A DNA stretch of 64,000 nt from Anisus vortex (lineage: Eukaryota; Mollusca; Gastropoda; Planorbidae): assembly GCA_949126835.1 (NCBI GenBank), contig OX421501.1, forward strand, positions 3,418,999 to 3,482,998, in the 5' to 3' direction. Positions 1 to 12,185 of this stretch are shown one piece after another (positions within the stretch are counted from its first letter, which is position 1; every line of letters starts with the position of its first letter). The translations under genes and the position numbers were made by a program. The notes beneath the pieces are model-generated. The model was not told where the DNA came from, did no database searches, and worked only from the letters and a program-made list of their open reading frames with translations.

Positions 1-480
1 AGGATTTAAAAACAAACTACTACAAAGATAATTTAACTAAAGTTACTTTATCTTATTTTTTGTTCATCCTCTATTTAAATCATAATTACATCAGTAGGCC
101 ACTAAATTGTATTTACAAAATTAACAAATCGACATTTTGGTGCCATTTGACTATAACACGTTCCACACATTCTATTCTCTATAATGGGCTATAGGTGAAT
201 GCATCAAGTTATTTTTTTCTGTCACGGATATCGAGAAGGAAAAAAAAAACAACTACAGAAGTCTTGTGTCCAAGGTTTTTACAGTTCCAGGAAGAGATTC
301 AAATAACAAGAAAATAATTGACTGCCTTGAGATATTCAATTTACCAGTTCGACTTTTATCCTCATACACCTTATTTATTTACAAAAATTTTCATATAAAG
401 AAGGCATCATTTACTTTATTTCGTCGTTTAACTCTTATAATCATAAGGACAAAATAAAGTCTCTTATCTCTCATGTGAGA
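1..480. other. AT-rich intergenic DNA
   Basis: No exon, RNA gene or named repeat is recognised. A 63-codon ORF at 266-457 has no splice context or recognisable protein and is treated as chance. Confidence 0.5.
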
Positions 481-682
481 ACAAATGCATATCAGTACTC
501 TTTCTTTCCAGGTGGCATCTGGGCATAGAATGGGTTACCCGAACGAACCATGAAAACCAGTAAATTAACATCATTTAATTAAAAGAATAATGAAAATGTA
601 AGACTACACCCAAACCACAAATCAGTGTGGGACGCAATAATTTTGTTTATAGAATAAGCTTCTTTAATATATAGGATAAAAA
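481..682 (+). repeat. LINE 3'-end repeat (family T)
   Basis: Degenerate copy of a 3'-truncated-to-tail non-LTR retrotransposon family found about 18 times in the window. The better copies encode the end of a reverse transcriptase ORF (motif like KYSFFPxGIRAWNGLP), followed by a short 3' UTR reading AGCGTAGGACGCAATAATC and a TAAGATA-type tail. Here the segment begins at the 'acaaatgcatatcagtactc' equivalent and ends in 'atataggataaaaag'. Confidence 0.75.
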
Positions 683-1216
683 GTAGCTGATCTTAAGGGA
701 CGATCGATAGTAAAACGCAAATGAGAACCACTAATCCTAGCCCTACTTTTGTCTTAAACGTGCTTGAATGCAGCCTTAAAGTGTGTTAAGCACATCATTT
801 TTTGGAAGCGTTTCATGCAAGCCATAGACTCATACAACGTTGAATGCACCCATGCAAATAAAGAGCCGTGCTGTGCTATGATCATGTATCGACCTATTTA
901 CTTGCAATTGAAGACATAAAACATAATGATCTGCGACGGAACTCAATAATGCAGAAGTAACAAACGGAAAGTATGTAAGAATATGTATTTATTCAATTTA
1001 TTCATAATAATATATATTTAATATTTTTATTTATTCATGTGATTTTTGGTAAAACACGTATACAGTAATAATATATAAGCATTAAAAATAAAAATTGATT
1101 GAACTCATACATTTGAATATAGGCTATCAAATGGCTAAGCATATAACAAATATCAGATTTTATCTTTCTGTTAGATCTAAATACATTTCTTCTAAAAGGA
1201 AGATTATTACGTCGCA
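683..1216. other. intergenic DNA
   Basis: Nothing recognised. It separates a LINE tail from a poly-C tract. Confidence 0.4.
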
Positions 1217-1230
1217 CCCCCCCCCCCCCC
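1217..1230. repeat. poly-C tract
   Basis: Uninterrupted run of 14 C. Similar C or G runs recur at 12421, 29126, 58196, 58758 and 59947 and are likely length-variable. Confidence 0.9.
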
Positions 1231-1254
1231 AACCGTACTTGTGTAGGATTATAA

Positions 1255-1890
1255 AGGCCATGGGCATTATTTCAAGGTTGAAAAAAAAACAAATCTGGAT
1301 GAACCCACTGCTTACTCGCTCCACCAAATACCGAACATGCGTTTTGAGTACTCTGCTGTACGGCAGTGAGACATGGTGCACGTATTCCTGGCAGGAGAGA
1401 AAACTGAACACTTTTCACATCAGGTGTTTTCTAGACATAAGATGGCAAGACAAAGTTTCACACGAAGAGCAGGATGTCAAGACATCCACATTACTCTCAG
1501 CAACAGACAACTCAGCTGGCTAGGTCATGTACACCGAATGCCACAGGGTCGACTTCCGCAGGACATTCTTTATGGAACGTTTACTTTTGGACACAAACCT
1601 GCCTGTCGCTCGAGATTGAGATTTGTAGATGTCTGCAAAAGAGACATGAAACACCTCCAAATTGACCCAAACAGTTGGGAGGTCATGGCGCAGGATAGGC
1701 CCACCCAGAGGACATGAATCAAAGAAGGTTCCCGCTGGCAGGAGAGGATCGCACAAGGAACAAGAAGGTGGAGACAATATGGTCCTCTCCGCTGTATTCA
1801 CCTGCACCCAGTGTGACCGTGCCTGTACTTTCGGGATTGGCTTCTTAAGCGACAAGAGGGCCTGCACTGAAAATATATCGTCTCTCTAGC
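1255..1890 (+). pseudogene. dead LINE ORF, C-terminal part
   Basis: Overlapping frames encode the region after the reverse transcriptase catalytic core: a stretch with LLYGSETW, then LNTFHIRCF, then LSWLGHVHRMPQGRLPQDILYG. This is the same region as in the better-preserved LINE at 32020-33978 (HYGSESW, LNTFHVRCL, RWVGHVSRM, GRIPKDILYG). Reading frame changes near 1450-1500 and stops after 1717 show it is inactive. The RT core itself is absent, so this is a 5'-truncated insertion. Confidence 0.8.
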
Positions 1891-2569
1891 TGACGATTCC
1901 TGTTTGTTGATATGATTCATTTTAGTTTGCCTAGTTCAGGTAACCCAATCTGTGGCCTAAAGCCACTAAGGATACAAAACATAATTCAAACAAAGGCTGA
2001 AACTTTGCTGAAGATCAATTGCTTGCCCTAAAAGCAATATAAAATCGATTTTTTACCTTCTATTTTTAGTTAAAACCACACCTAGACATATTCATCATTT
2101 TTAGACTAATTATTATCGTTTCTTTTTGGCCAGTCACCCTTGCGTGAACAGTCAGTTTTTTTAACGGCAACTAACAATGTATTGAATTGTTCAATCTTGT
2201 TAGTTTACATAGAGTGTTTACGTAAGTAATATAATAGAACTATACACTTTTTTCAAAATACATAACTTCTAGAGGCGTTCTTATACGTAGAATGTATAGT
2301 TAGAATTAGAAACTAGAAGTTAAATGTTAATTACACAAATTCAAGCTTGAATGTTTTGAACAAATAACCTTTCGTCATACGGATATTTTGGGAACTATTG
2401 AAAGTAAAGCATATCTAGGTTCGATTCTGTTTATTAAGGTAATCGTTATTCCTTAGGTAAGTTACTGTCTGTTTTTTTGTATTTGAGTATTAGTTATAGT
2501 TTATTTTTTGTAGGTCTTGAATTCATTTAGGTTCGCTCTGGGATTAACACAACTCCCGTGTAGCTAGTG
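1891..2569. other. AT-rich intergenic DNA
   Basis: No supported gene or repeat boundary seen. Confidence 0.4.
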
Positions 2570-2574
2570 GGTGA

Positions 2575-3403
2575 CAGGTCACTTAATCACCAGACACTTA
2601 GTCCCCGCCATTAAATCTCCGACACTTAATTCCCTTGTCAATTAATCCCTAGTCTCTTAATGTCCAGAAACTTAATCCTCTAAAAGGCATTGTTTATTGC
2701 AGGGCTGTCTATTTTAGGACACCCCTTAGGGTTGCTTGGTAAACATATAATTAGTATACTTCGTTGAACAATAACTATGTAAACTTGAAATATTATTACC
2801 GTAAGAAAAATGCTTCTGGTGTTCATAACAAGTAGTAAAGTTAAATATATACTAATTAAATAGGGAATATGAATGCCGGCTCAAGTAGAGGGTGCTAAAC
2901 AGAAACATGAACTGGGGATGTACCAATCATGAACCACTTGTGTCCAGTAATCAATAACATTAGTGACGGTCAGAAGTGAAATAGTCAAGCAGCTATCTAC
3001 TCACAATCATGAATGTAACAGAGAGAAGACGATGGCATATTATGCAGTAGACTTGTCAACTTACCAACATGTTTTCTAATGTCTCTACCCAGTAGAAGCA
3101 TTTAAGAATAACTTGACATGTTATGGATGAACAACATTCAATTTATATAAATTGCTCACATGAACTTGAACTAATGTTATAGATGTTGAGATGTCGTTGA
3201 AGTTTATATTTGAAATTCTGATGTTTATACTGATGTTAACATTTTTTTATTAATTTTTTTTAATACTATGATTTAAAAATTATTAAAAATTGTATTATTT
3301 ATTATTACATTCATAAAATGAATAAGTGAAAAGGGGGATGAAGAGACTGGGGATTAAGTGACCATGGTATTAAGTGTCGGGGACTAAGTGACTGGGATTC
3401 ATA
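2575..3403. mobile_element. foldback-like element with tandem-repeat arms
   Basis: The left arm (about 2575-2690) holds about seven degenerate 14-16-bp units of the type GACACTTAATCCCC. The right arm (about 3333-3403) holds four or five units in the opposite orientation (GGGGATTAAGTGAC, GGGGACTAAGTGAC). Inverted arms made of short tandem repeats around an AT-rich core are typical of foldback elements. No transposase is visible and no target-site duplication was identified. It ends about 84 bp upstream of the first coding exon of the protease gene, presumably within its 5' intron. Confidence 0.6.
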
Positions 3404-3486
3404 ATAAATGTAAAGCGCATTTTTAAAACTGTTTTGAATAGCGCCAAAAAAAATGTGCGTATTGTAATTTATAATTTTCATTGCAG

Positions 3487-6400
3487 CAAAATAAAAAAAT
3501 GTCAATGAAAATTCGTAAAGTCCTAGAGATTTTGGAGCGCAACCAATCATCTCAAGCACCTACACCCAGTAGCGAAGCAGCAGACTATGACCCCGATATT
3601 GTTTTTAAAGTAAAGAAAAACATGGCCAAAGAGTGGCATAGACAGTCTGATTTAGAGTTTAGAACTATAATAGTGCAACAATCGTAAGTTGTCATCTTTG
3701 TTTATTACCTTGTTTAAAAATGTGTTTTCTTCACATGTATAATGAAACACAATTGTCTAACATATTGAACTTTATGCAAAAAGCAATAAATTTTAAAAAA
3801 GTATACATATAAACAGAAATTAGAACTCAAATCACTAAAAAATAAAGTTATCTTATAATTTAAAACTAGGCTAATTTTAGGAGCAAAATATATTCTAATG
3901 TGTATGTCTTTCTGAGTATATTATTATATTATTGTAATGTAAAACCAACAGTGACAGCATGGTATACACATTGATAATACAGATATATGATTTTTTTTTT
4001 ACAGTTTTATAATATTCATATTTTCTGTTTACAATATTGTCACTTTTCAGTAGCTCTCTAATTATTTTAACTTCACAATAATATTGGAATTAAAATATAT
4101 TTCCGAATTCAGGCTTCAGAACTTATTCCACACAAAAGATGTTCCAGACTTAGACGTCCAATGTGTACGAGCTTGTTTTGAACAACTTAGAAACATGGAA
4201 TTTGCTATATTCCTCACAGCAAACAATCGTGTAATTACAAAAAAAAACACTTCAATATGTAGAATTTAGCTTCAATTAAATAAGAACTATAAGACTATGT
4301 ATGAACCTTTTTAGATATACCAAAATTAGGTGATTAGGTGTTCTAGTTTGCCATGTCATCTTTTTTACGTGTCTAAAACAAATAAATGAACTAGCGTAAC
4401 AATGTACTATCAACTATCACAAATTAAAATGCTTGCGATTCTCCACAATTGTTCTACTTTATATGTTATAAAATAAAGGAAATAGTAAATAATTCCATAT
4501 ACTATAATAATACACATTAACCGCTTGCTTTAGTTTTTTCTGCTCTCATCTTCTTGTTTTGTAATTCCCGATTCTAAATAAAGTAGCTGCTATACGAGTT
4601 CCGTTTTATTAAATCGCATTTTTTTCGACTTTAAATGAATACTTGTAGGTCTATTATTCGTATTATCATTGACTATAATAAGATGGACCGCTTGCTCTAT
4701 TTGTAGAGCTTATGTTCTTTTTCCGTGCCCATACAACACTGACCTATAAATGTTTCCGCTGTATACAACTTTCGATTTTAATTTTTCATTGAGAAATCAT
4801 AGCGATGAAATAAAACGGAACTTGTATAGCAGCTACTTTTTTTCCGAAAATCAGTGTTTCGAGTCATCATATAGCAGAAATAATAAAGCAAGCGGTCCAT
4901 GTATATTATAGTATATGATAACTCTAATAATATAATATAGTATATAGAAGTTAAAGCATACCTAATAAGAACTTTAATTTTTAAAAAAAACATGGGCCAG
5001 ATTTTAATAGAATTGATGCATAAATGTCAAAGACTTAGCCAATACAAAGCACACATTTTAAAGTATTCTTGAGAGAAATATTTTTAAACAGGAAGCAAAA
5101 TCAAATTCATATCAAATAAATAATAATACTATGACAAACTACAACATTTATTTAAAGCACATGTTTTGCCTCTATCCTATGAGTTTCTATATCTATTGTT
5201 GTCAGGCTGTTAATTGAATTTTTGTTCTTGAAAGATCGTTTAATGGATATTTGTTAATTGTATGAGGTTCTACATTTTAAAAAAAATGTTACATGTGTTA
5301 ATGTTTATTTGTTAACATTTGTTTTCAATGACTTAAAGGGTGAATATTACCACTATGGGTGTGCACTGTCTACAATACTATACTGGGAGCTGCAATGGGA
5401 AAAAGACATGTTTAATGAAAGCTCATCCATGACAGAAGGTATGGCCCTAATCTAACTTTAAAAGTTACCTGACTTATGTATTGAAAGTTAATGAGAATTA
5501 CAATATTTATTATACTCGCGTAGTACAGGTTTCTCCAGGGGATATGTCAAACCTTTAGTTTAGGATATTTTTACATATATGTTGTACGTGACTTGCAGAT
5601 AGGTCACACCCTTAATTATAGGCCGTTACATTTAATTAGTACACTTTTCTTAAAAATTGATTGCAATCATGCATAGCGCAAACATAAAACAAAAGATATC
5701 TGCATTTTATTTATTTTTATCGACCAATAAACAAAGCCTTTAGATTTTAGACCCATGGAAAAGTTTGTTTCATCTAAGCCCACACTCAACAGTTTCTACA
5801 GTAGATGGGCACCAAAAATGTCTTTTGTAGTGTGCTCTTTCCAATTGACAGCATCCAAGACATTTAGGAATCTGAAGTCCCTGATATAATAGTTACAGCT
5901 GTTTATCAAGCCTTTTAAAAAATGTATCGAGGGGAAATGTTGTACTCCTTATGTATTTGTTTACGTATTTTTTGTCCAAAAAGGGCTACCTATACGCGAG
6001 TATATTCAGAATATTATCCTAACTCTGGTTATTTTAACATCTAAATATCTAAACTAAAGTTTATGTTAATCCAGCCAGCCTAGAGGTAACTAATAACCAA
6101 TTAGAATATTTAAAGTAAATAAAAAAAATAGTATCATATTATTATGTCCTGCTATATTATTAAATTGTATGTTTTTCTTATTTAGTTTGAGTTTTATTAT
6201 TATTTGAAAATCCGTATTTCTAGTTGAAATTTATTTTAATCTAGCACACAATAAAACAAAACATTATTATAAGTATTTATATCTTTTTGTTTATATTGTT
6301 TTAGACATGTTGTCAAAGTCTACTAATTCTGGATCTTTAAGTTTGATAAACATAGACCAAAAAGAACACTGGGAGGCAGATCGATATACGAAAGTGTTAG

Positions 6401-9400
6401 CAAGAGTGCAATATAAACTGCTTAAAAGATTTCAAATAAATATATCCAAATACCTGGTAAGCCGAATCCCAATCACCATTCTAAAAATTTAAAACATATA
6501 TAGTAATAAATAAATATAGATCTAAGTGATATCAACCTAATAAATTTCGACACTAAAATTTTGCGGATCCTTTCTTTTTCTAGGTTTGGCCCGCAAAAAA
6601 AAAACAAAGTTAACTCGCTTTGTTTCGGCTACATTGTGTCGTTTTCATTCTATTTATTTCTTAAAAACGAACATATCCGAAAATTGTATTTACTTCCATC
6701 TCTTCCGGTAGAGGCAGCCATAATTTACGTGAAATATACTCTTCGATTCGCTAATTGGTCGAAGGAATTAGTGACTTTTCCAAAGGCTATGATGCTGACA
6801 ATTTGATAGAATGTATTGTTAGTTGGGACAAGTATGCTGCCCAAGTTTCATCTCGATTGGACGACGCGATGTGGTCGAAAAATCGATGCAAAGTTTTGCT
6901 AACAAACATCCAAGCAGATTACAAGCAAGCAGACAGACAGACAATGAAAGTTAATAGAAAGGGAGTAAAAATACATACTTATTAGCAGCATCTGATTAAT
7001 AAACTTCTCATTGGATTTGTGTAATAAAAGCTATTAATTTCTATAATAATCAGATAATTATAAACAATTGCACAAGTTTACTAAAATTGTAGGCCTAGGC
7101 TTAAAGTGCAACATATTATTATCCATGCTTTATGCTTCATTATCAGTTTAATATTGCAGTTTTAATGAAATGTTTTGTTTGCTAATATGTATATATATAT
7201 AATATTATATATTTGCAGATTCCACTTCTAAGTCATGAAACAGAATTAAAAAACATAGAATTATATTCAGGTAAAAGCCGATTGTTGGTTAATTTTTTTT
7301 TATGTGTGTTATTACATCATTGGTCGTCTGTCTTCAGACGTATGTCTGGTTCACTTTGAATATATATAGTATAAAGAATAACAATAGTTAAATTAATAAA
7401 CATTGAAACACTAGAGGAGGAAACGTCAAAGAATTAAAGTAGCAATAATACATAAGGCATCATAAAATGTAAACATGCTATAAACATAACAGTGTCTGCT
7501 AGCCCGAAACATTATAATTTCTGCTGGTTTTTTATGCCGCTCTTCTATTATTAACTGAAATAATAAAACAGATCTATTTTGTTAAATTGCAATGACAATT
7601 TTCTTTTCAGATTTTCCAATCAACTTTGGATGTAAAGAACAAGTACTACATCAGAAACACGGTATGGGATAGAATTACCTATTTTTATATAGAACTAGCC
7701 GGTATGTCCTCCGAACCGGCTAAAAGTTACGTTTACATACACTCACTCTAACTACTCAAGTAGTTAAAAATGAGATTGCCCGCAAAAACTACAAAGTTTA
7801 TATTTCGTATACGACACGAATTTAAACTTGAAGGAATTTTGTATTTGCCCGCTACAAAGTAAAGTTACCCATTAAAACCATTACCCATTATAACAATTTA
7901 AAAATTGCCCGCTAAAAATCAGGACACAAATTAAAACGTGAATATATTTTGTTCTATTCATTCATAAAGTCATTAGCAAACATTGAAACAAAGATAATTT
8001 AACATGAATACGCAAAATTTGACGACGTCATAAAAAAAAAGCCAGACAACTTTTCCTGCGCAAATTCGCCGCACCTTTTTTTCTCATTTATTTTAGCGCG
8101 ATCGATCGAATAATGATAAAAAGTTGAACGGGCATTTTCGACATGAAACCAAAATTTTTCTTTTTATTCGCGTTTTTTTTACCAAACTGACAACTGCGGT
8201 CATTTCAAAAAATGTAAAACCTTGACAGTGTTGATTGCAGTTGCGCAAAGAATATTTATAGCAAATTTCATGTCATTTTGTCCAGTATTAAAAAAGATTA
8301 TGCGGTATGTACATAACCACATACATACATACATACATACATACACTATTTGAGATTTATATATATGTATGAAGTAATATTATTTAATGAATACTAAAAA
8401 AGAATGTATCTCGATCTATACAGTGGCAATTTCATATAGATCTTTTCTTTCATGCTTACCCAGTGGGATTGGGACATAGAATGTGTTGACTTAACTAGGC
8501 AGAAAAACCAGCTAAAACATCATTCAAAACCTAATAAAAATGCCAAACTAGATTTAAACACTGAATCCACTGATGTATGGGACCAGAGATAACAAAATAT
8601 TTTAGTTTATTTAGTAGACTAGTACGATGAACTTTATCGAATGCTTTTGAAAAAAACGAATAATACTAGTAGTTATGCCCGTCAAAATGACATCTAATAA
8701 TATAAAATGCATCCTGTTCTAGCAGTCAATTTCTTGTAGAAAAGACGTTCATTGCAATTTTGGCGGTCTTCTGCATGCTATTGAAAATCGCTCTGCGTGC
8801 CAAGTCTGGCAAGCGTCCCGCAGATTGCCGATCCCTGGTCTAGATTATTTACTATACTTCTATATATTATATGCGCAAGCATTTTGCATGTTATGCTTGT
8901 TAGGTACCTAATTCTGTAATTTCCGGGGTCAGATTTAGGGGGCCTATTTCCTTTTTTTTTTAAAGGGGGGTTACATTGGCTAATTTCCAATCTTTGGGCA
9001 CTTCGCCCTGGTTTCATGAAGCCTGAAAAAGTATTTTAAAGATTGGAGATATTTTATTACTTATTTCTTTAAGCAGTCTTGCTGGTATTTCATCTGGACC
9101 AGAAGCTTTGTTTACTTTTAAGTTGGTTAGGAGCTGTTTAATGTCTTATTTCTTCTACATTATTACATCTCTTCTAGTTTGCTTAAATTTATTGAGATAT
9201 GTTTGTCACCGAGATTTGTTAATGATGATGCAAAGTGTGTTTTGAGGATGTTAGCTTTAGCAATAATAGGCCTAAAAGCCTTTAATTTTCAACTTGATGT
9301 TTATGTATTGGTTTGGTTAATATAGCAAACAGCTTGTTTTTATATTTTAGACCTAATTAGATTAATGTATGGTTTCAAAATATAATTAAACATTCAAAGT

Positions 9401-10573
9401 AGGTTTCATTTGCAATAACCAAATCAAAGAATCCGGTATAAATAGACTTTAGTGAAAAAAAAAAACCTGCTAGATTTTTGTGACCTTTTTTTTAATTTGC
9501 TTACAGGTGATCACGAAATATTTATTTTGGAAGCCAAAACGGATAAAGAAATGTTGATAGAAAATTGTCCAAAGAAAAATGGGCATAAAAATATGATACC
9601 TGTCAAAGACTTCACCATTAAGCAACTCCCAGAGGAACTTCACAATGAAGAACTGTTTAAATTTATTGGCCTTTTAATCGATGTAACGGTTGCTATAGAA
9701 GTTTATACAAAGAGTCCTAATAGGCCGAAATTGTGGCCCCATTCTAAATCAATCTATCCGTTTTCTGAAGCACAAATAGCGAATCAAGCAAGATGTGGAA
9801 CTGGCAGAATTTGCAACGTTACACAGCACTCAAGTACAAAACACCATTTTAGTAAATTCAGATTCTGTCCTTGTGAGAAGTGCAAAGCTTCTACTTCCCC
9901 TAGCAACGAATGGGGTGAGATTTTGATTCTTACAGCGGCCCATGTTGTGTTTGACAATTCTGAGGCAATGAGCACCCGCTGCAAGTTTTTTTACGACAGC
10001 AAAGACAGCAAAGTGATTACTCTAGATGGAATTAGTGTTGTCGAAATAGATATAGAAAGAGACTGGTGCAGATTCAAATGTGCAAGCTGTGACATGCAGT
10101 TAGTACAAAAACTAGATAAATTACTTTTCTCATTTTTCATAAGCTGGTACAAAATATATCATCGGTATAAAAGTGTTGGTGATAAACACAGACTAACTAT
10201 TATTGTGTCACACCCTCATGGTGAAACAAAACAAGTTTCTATAGGAGAGTGGAAGAAAATGTGTGATGTGGGTGTGCCCTTCCATACTCAGTACTTCTAT
10301 CAGACTTCCACTTGCCCTGGTAGTAGCGGAGCCTTTGTATTCTTCCTCGCCGTCAGTGGTACTAACATGCATTGGTTTGATCAACACATTCATTCAGGAG
10401 TCATTCGAGACCCCAAAAATAAAGATTGTAGCATAAATGTGTGTGGTGTTGGGTGGGAAAACGACTATAGTGTTTATAGAAGAAAATCTTTCAATCAACA
10501 TTATTCAATCATAAACAATGTATGGAACACTAAAACATTCACATTTTTAAACAATATAAAGCTTAAGAATTGA
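3487..10573 (+). CDS. trypsin-like serine protease-domain protein, paralogue 1 (seven coding exons)
   Basis: Coding exons: 3499-3683, 4113-4230, 5339-5438, 6305-6456, 7219-7270, 7611-7661, 9507-10573; all introns are GT-AG and in phase, giving 574 residues. The ATG at 3499 lies 12 bases after a 3' splice site (exon from 3487), so a non-coding 5' exon should exist upstream. Residues 1-219 (exons 1-6) match no family I know; they include a conserved block with EWHxQSDLEFR, then FEQLRxMEFA, EYYHxGC and a basic helix. Residues 220-574 are a PA-clan protease fold: catalytic His in TAAHVVFD (about residue 365), Asp in ERDWC (about 405) and Ser in CPGSSGA (about 493), with spacings of 40 and 88 close to chymotrypsin (45 and 93). 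A Cys/His-rich insertion lies just before the His. No signal peptide or membrane segment is seen, so it is probably intracellular. Compared with paralogue 2 it has a C-terminal extension of about 35 residues. Substrate and role are unknown. Confidence 0.82.
4500..4665. repeat. partial palindromic MITE (family P), arm fragment
   Basis: Begins with 'ccgcttgctttag' and includes 'ttctgctctcatc' and 'gttccgttttatt', resembling the right half of the family P element at 4671-4914 in reverse orientation. It lies in an intron of the first protease paralogue. Confidence 0.5.
4671..4914. mobile_element. palindromic MITE (family P)
   Basis: Terminal inverted repeats: GACTATAATAAGATGGACCG at the left and the complement (GCAAGCGGTCCAT...TATTATAGT) at the right. 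Related copies occur at 36177, 36283, 38753, 39471 and 53993 with the same GGACCGCTTGCT core at both ends. It has no coding capacity and is a non-autonomous DNA transposon of unassigned superfamily. It lies within intron 2 of protease paralogue 1. Confidence 0.8.
8170..8345 (+). repeat. dispersed repeat with (CATA)n tail
   Basis: The segment with 'actgcggtcatttcaaaaaatg' and 'cttgacagtg' recurs in diverged form at about 62555-62690 ('atgcggtcatcgtttg', 'actgacagttg', then 'ttcagtgttaaaaaaaaaag'). This copy ends in a (CATA)n run at about 8320-8344. The family is not recognised. Confidence 0.55.
8455..8610 (+). repeat. LINE 3'-end repeat (family T), degenerate
   Basis: Contains the family landmarks 'catagaatgtgttg', 'aaaaaccagctaaaacatcattcaaaac' (split by mismatches) and 'atgtatgggac'. 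It lies in the last intron of protease paralogue 1. Confidence 0.55.
8714..8838 (-). repeat. hAT-type MITE fragment (family H)
   Basis: Reverse orientation: it includes GCTCTGCGTGCCAAG and ends in GATTGCCGATCCCTG, matching the terminal region of the full family H copies at 16243, 22199, 36670, 56074 and 56762. The other end is missing. Confidence 0.65.
8845..9250 (-). pseudogene. CR1/Jockey-type LINE reverse transcriptase fragment
   Basis: On the minus strand the frames read VNKASGPDEIPARLLKE, then FKILFQAS, WKLANVTPLFKK and KSDPGNYR followed by SITCKMLAHIIYRSI. These are RT fingers and motifs 0-2 of a non-LTR element (Pfam RVT_1 type). Frameshifts and missing 5' and 3' parts show it is dead. 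It is inserted in the large last intron of protease paralogue 1. Confidence 0.8.
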
Positions 10574-11238
10574 TTCGCGAATGAGTGTGTGTTGCTAGGC
10601 TACTAAGACTTATTATATGCATCTCCATTGTTTCATTTGATGCATATATTACATATATCATACTTTCATGTATTATTATTATTATTATCTCCTACTTGCA
10701 TATCATTCTCGTTCTACGTTTATGTTCAGGGATAAATCGTCCACGTGTAGCGCACGCCCCATCCCCCTCCTGAAAAGACTTTTATTATGTTGTAAACGCC
10801 CTCCCCGTTCCCCACACACCCACGACGCTCACTCTCTCTCTCTCCCTTTGTGCAGTAACATCCCAATTTAACTCCCCCCACTCCTTTGTACACACGTAAC
10901 TTCTGTTAATCAATGACTAATAGATTGCTTTAGCCCATAGAAAAAAAAAGATAAACTCGCCCATTGTGAGAACGAATATTCATTTTTAGTTTAGAATATG
11001 GTTTTGAAAAAAAGTCTGATTTAGAGTCTTGCAGAGAGCAGACCAGCGGCTAGGTGGCCCTCTAAGCGTTGTTAAGAACGTAGGCTCTTGGTCCACGCTT
11101 ATTAAGTCTGTGTTGTTTTAGTTATACACTTTCTCTATTATTTGGATTTGTAATATATTGTGCTCTTTATTGTAATATCTACACTTACCATTAGCAATTA
11201 TATGCAGTTCATTTCATCATAAACTTTATGTGAATAAA
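10574..11238 (+). other. probable 3' UTR of protease paralogue 1
   Basis: AT- and CT-rich, non-coding. The first convincing polyadenylation hexamer after the stop is AATAAA at 11233-11238, 660 bases downstream. Contains a pyrimidine-rich stretch around 10740-10890. Confidence 0.4.
11233..11238 (+). terminator. candidate poly(A) signal
   Basis: Canonical AATAAA in 'gtgaataaagttcag', downstream of the first protease gene on the same strand. Confidence 0.4.
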
Positions 11239-11498
11239 GTTCAGAATGTTACATTACGAGTCCTTGAATTAATGTCTGTTGTCGTAATGAGTGCCAAGTA
11301 TAGTTACTGGTACCATAAACATATCTATATATAACCATCCTTAGAGCCACGATCTCATAAATAAAGAAAGATTGTTTGACTTTAATTGAATCACAGAACA
11401 ATAATTGTAACAACCCTTTTAGACACACACAAACAAATAAAACAAAACAATTTGCAAACAATAGAGCGTTCGCTATGGGCGGAGCTTAAGTTTTTTAG

Positions 11499-11506
11499 TG
11501 ACGTCA
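11499..11506. promoter_or_regulatory. CRE-like palindrome
   Basis: A perfect TGACGTCA, the full cAMP-response-element half-site pair bound by CREB/ATF bZIP factors, 1.3 kb upstream of the first coding exon of protease paralogue 2 and just before a candidate 5' exon region. The function is inferred only. Confidence 0.35.
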
Positions 11507-11900
11507 TTTGTAAATTGAGGAACAAATATGGCACATGGTGAAGTTTCTTATCATGCCTAATTCACATATGAATATTGGCTATCCTACTAAAAAAAGGAGG
11601 TAAATAGTAGTACTTTTAATGTTTCGTAGGCTAGGCTAATGTCTAAGTAAGGCAGCTACAATGTCAAGTGATAGTGTTGGTGAAATAGGCTATCTAGTCA
11701 AGTCACTAATAGGCTCACATCGTCTATGATCTATGTCTATGATAATAATAAAATACCCTTTTTTATGTAACATACAAAATACATCTTAAATCTTAATAAG
11801 ACTTAAAACACAACACATCATTTTAAAAAAGCTCGAGCCTCTATGAAAGTTTATTAATACAGCGGCCATTATTACACCATTACAGAAAGTAAACACAAAT

Positions 11901-11920
11901 CACGTGCTTTTTGTCACGTG
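11901..11920. promoter_or_regulatory. twin CACGTG E-boxes
   Basis: CACGTG at 11901-11906 and again at 11915-11920, 14 bp apart centre to centre. They lie between the two protease paralogues and about 0.9 kb upstream of the start codon of paralogue 2. CACGTG is bound by bHLH-ZIP factors (MITF/TFE, MYC/MAX, USF). A candidate 5' exon donor (AAGT then GTAAGT) occurs near 12042. Confidence 0.35.
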
Positions 11921-12088
11921 ATTGCAAACGCCCTATACAGTGTAAAATATAATTTAACTTACGAATAATTTATCAACTAGTGAATAAATATTGAAAAACA
12001 AAATGTTTTCTGAAATAAAAACTTCTAGGATTTCAAAGAAGTGTAAGTTGTGTGGTAATATACATGTGAGGGAAAAAAAATAACTATA

Positions 12089-12185
12089 ATGCCGGCTGGT
12101 CCAGCGGATAGTTCACCGGACTGTCAACCGAAAACCAACTGGCACGTCGCGGGTCCCTGCCACCGACGGATCCCTGTCGCCCTGC
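12089..12185 (+). repeat. tRNA-derived SINE fragment (family D)
   Basis: Reads like a tRNA body: 'tggtccagcggatagttcacc', an anticodon-like GGACTGTCAACC, then GCGGGTCCCTGCC. The same sequence without its head occurs inverted at 36873-36925. The interrupted pseudoknob and lack of an acceptor stem argue against a working tRNA gene. Confidence 0.55.

Noticed and set aside
1095..1523. 142-codon ORF as a gene
   Set aside because: It crosses a poly-C tract and joins unrelated sequence to a LINE fragment.
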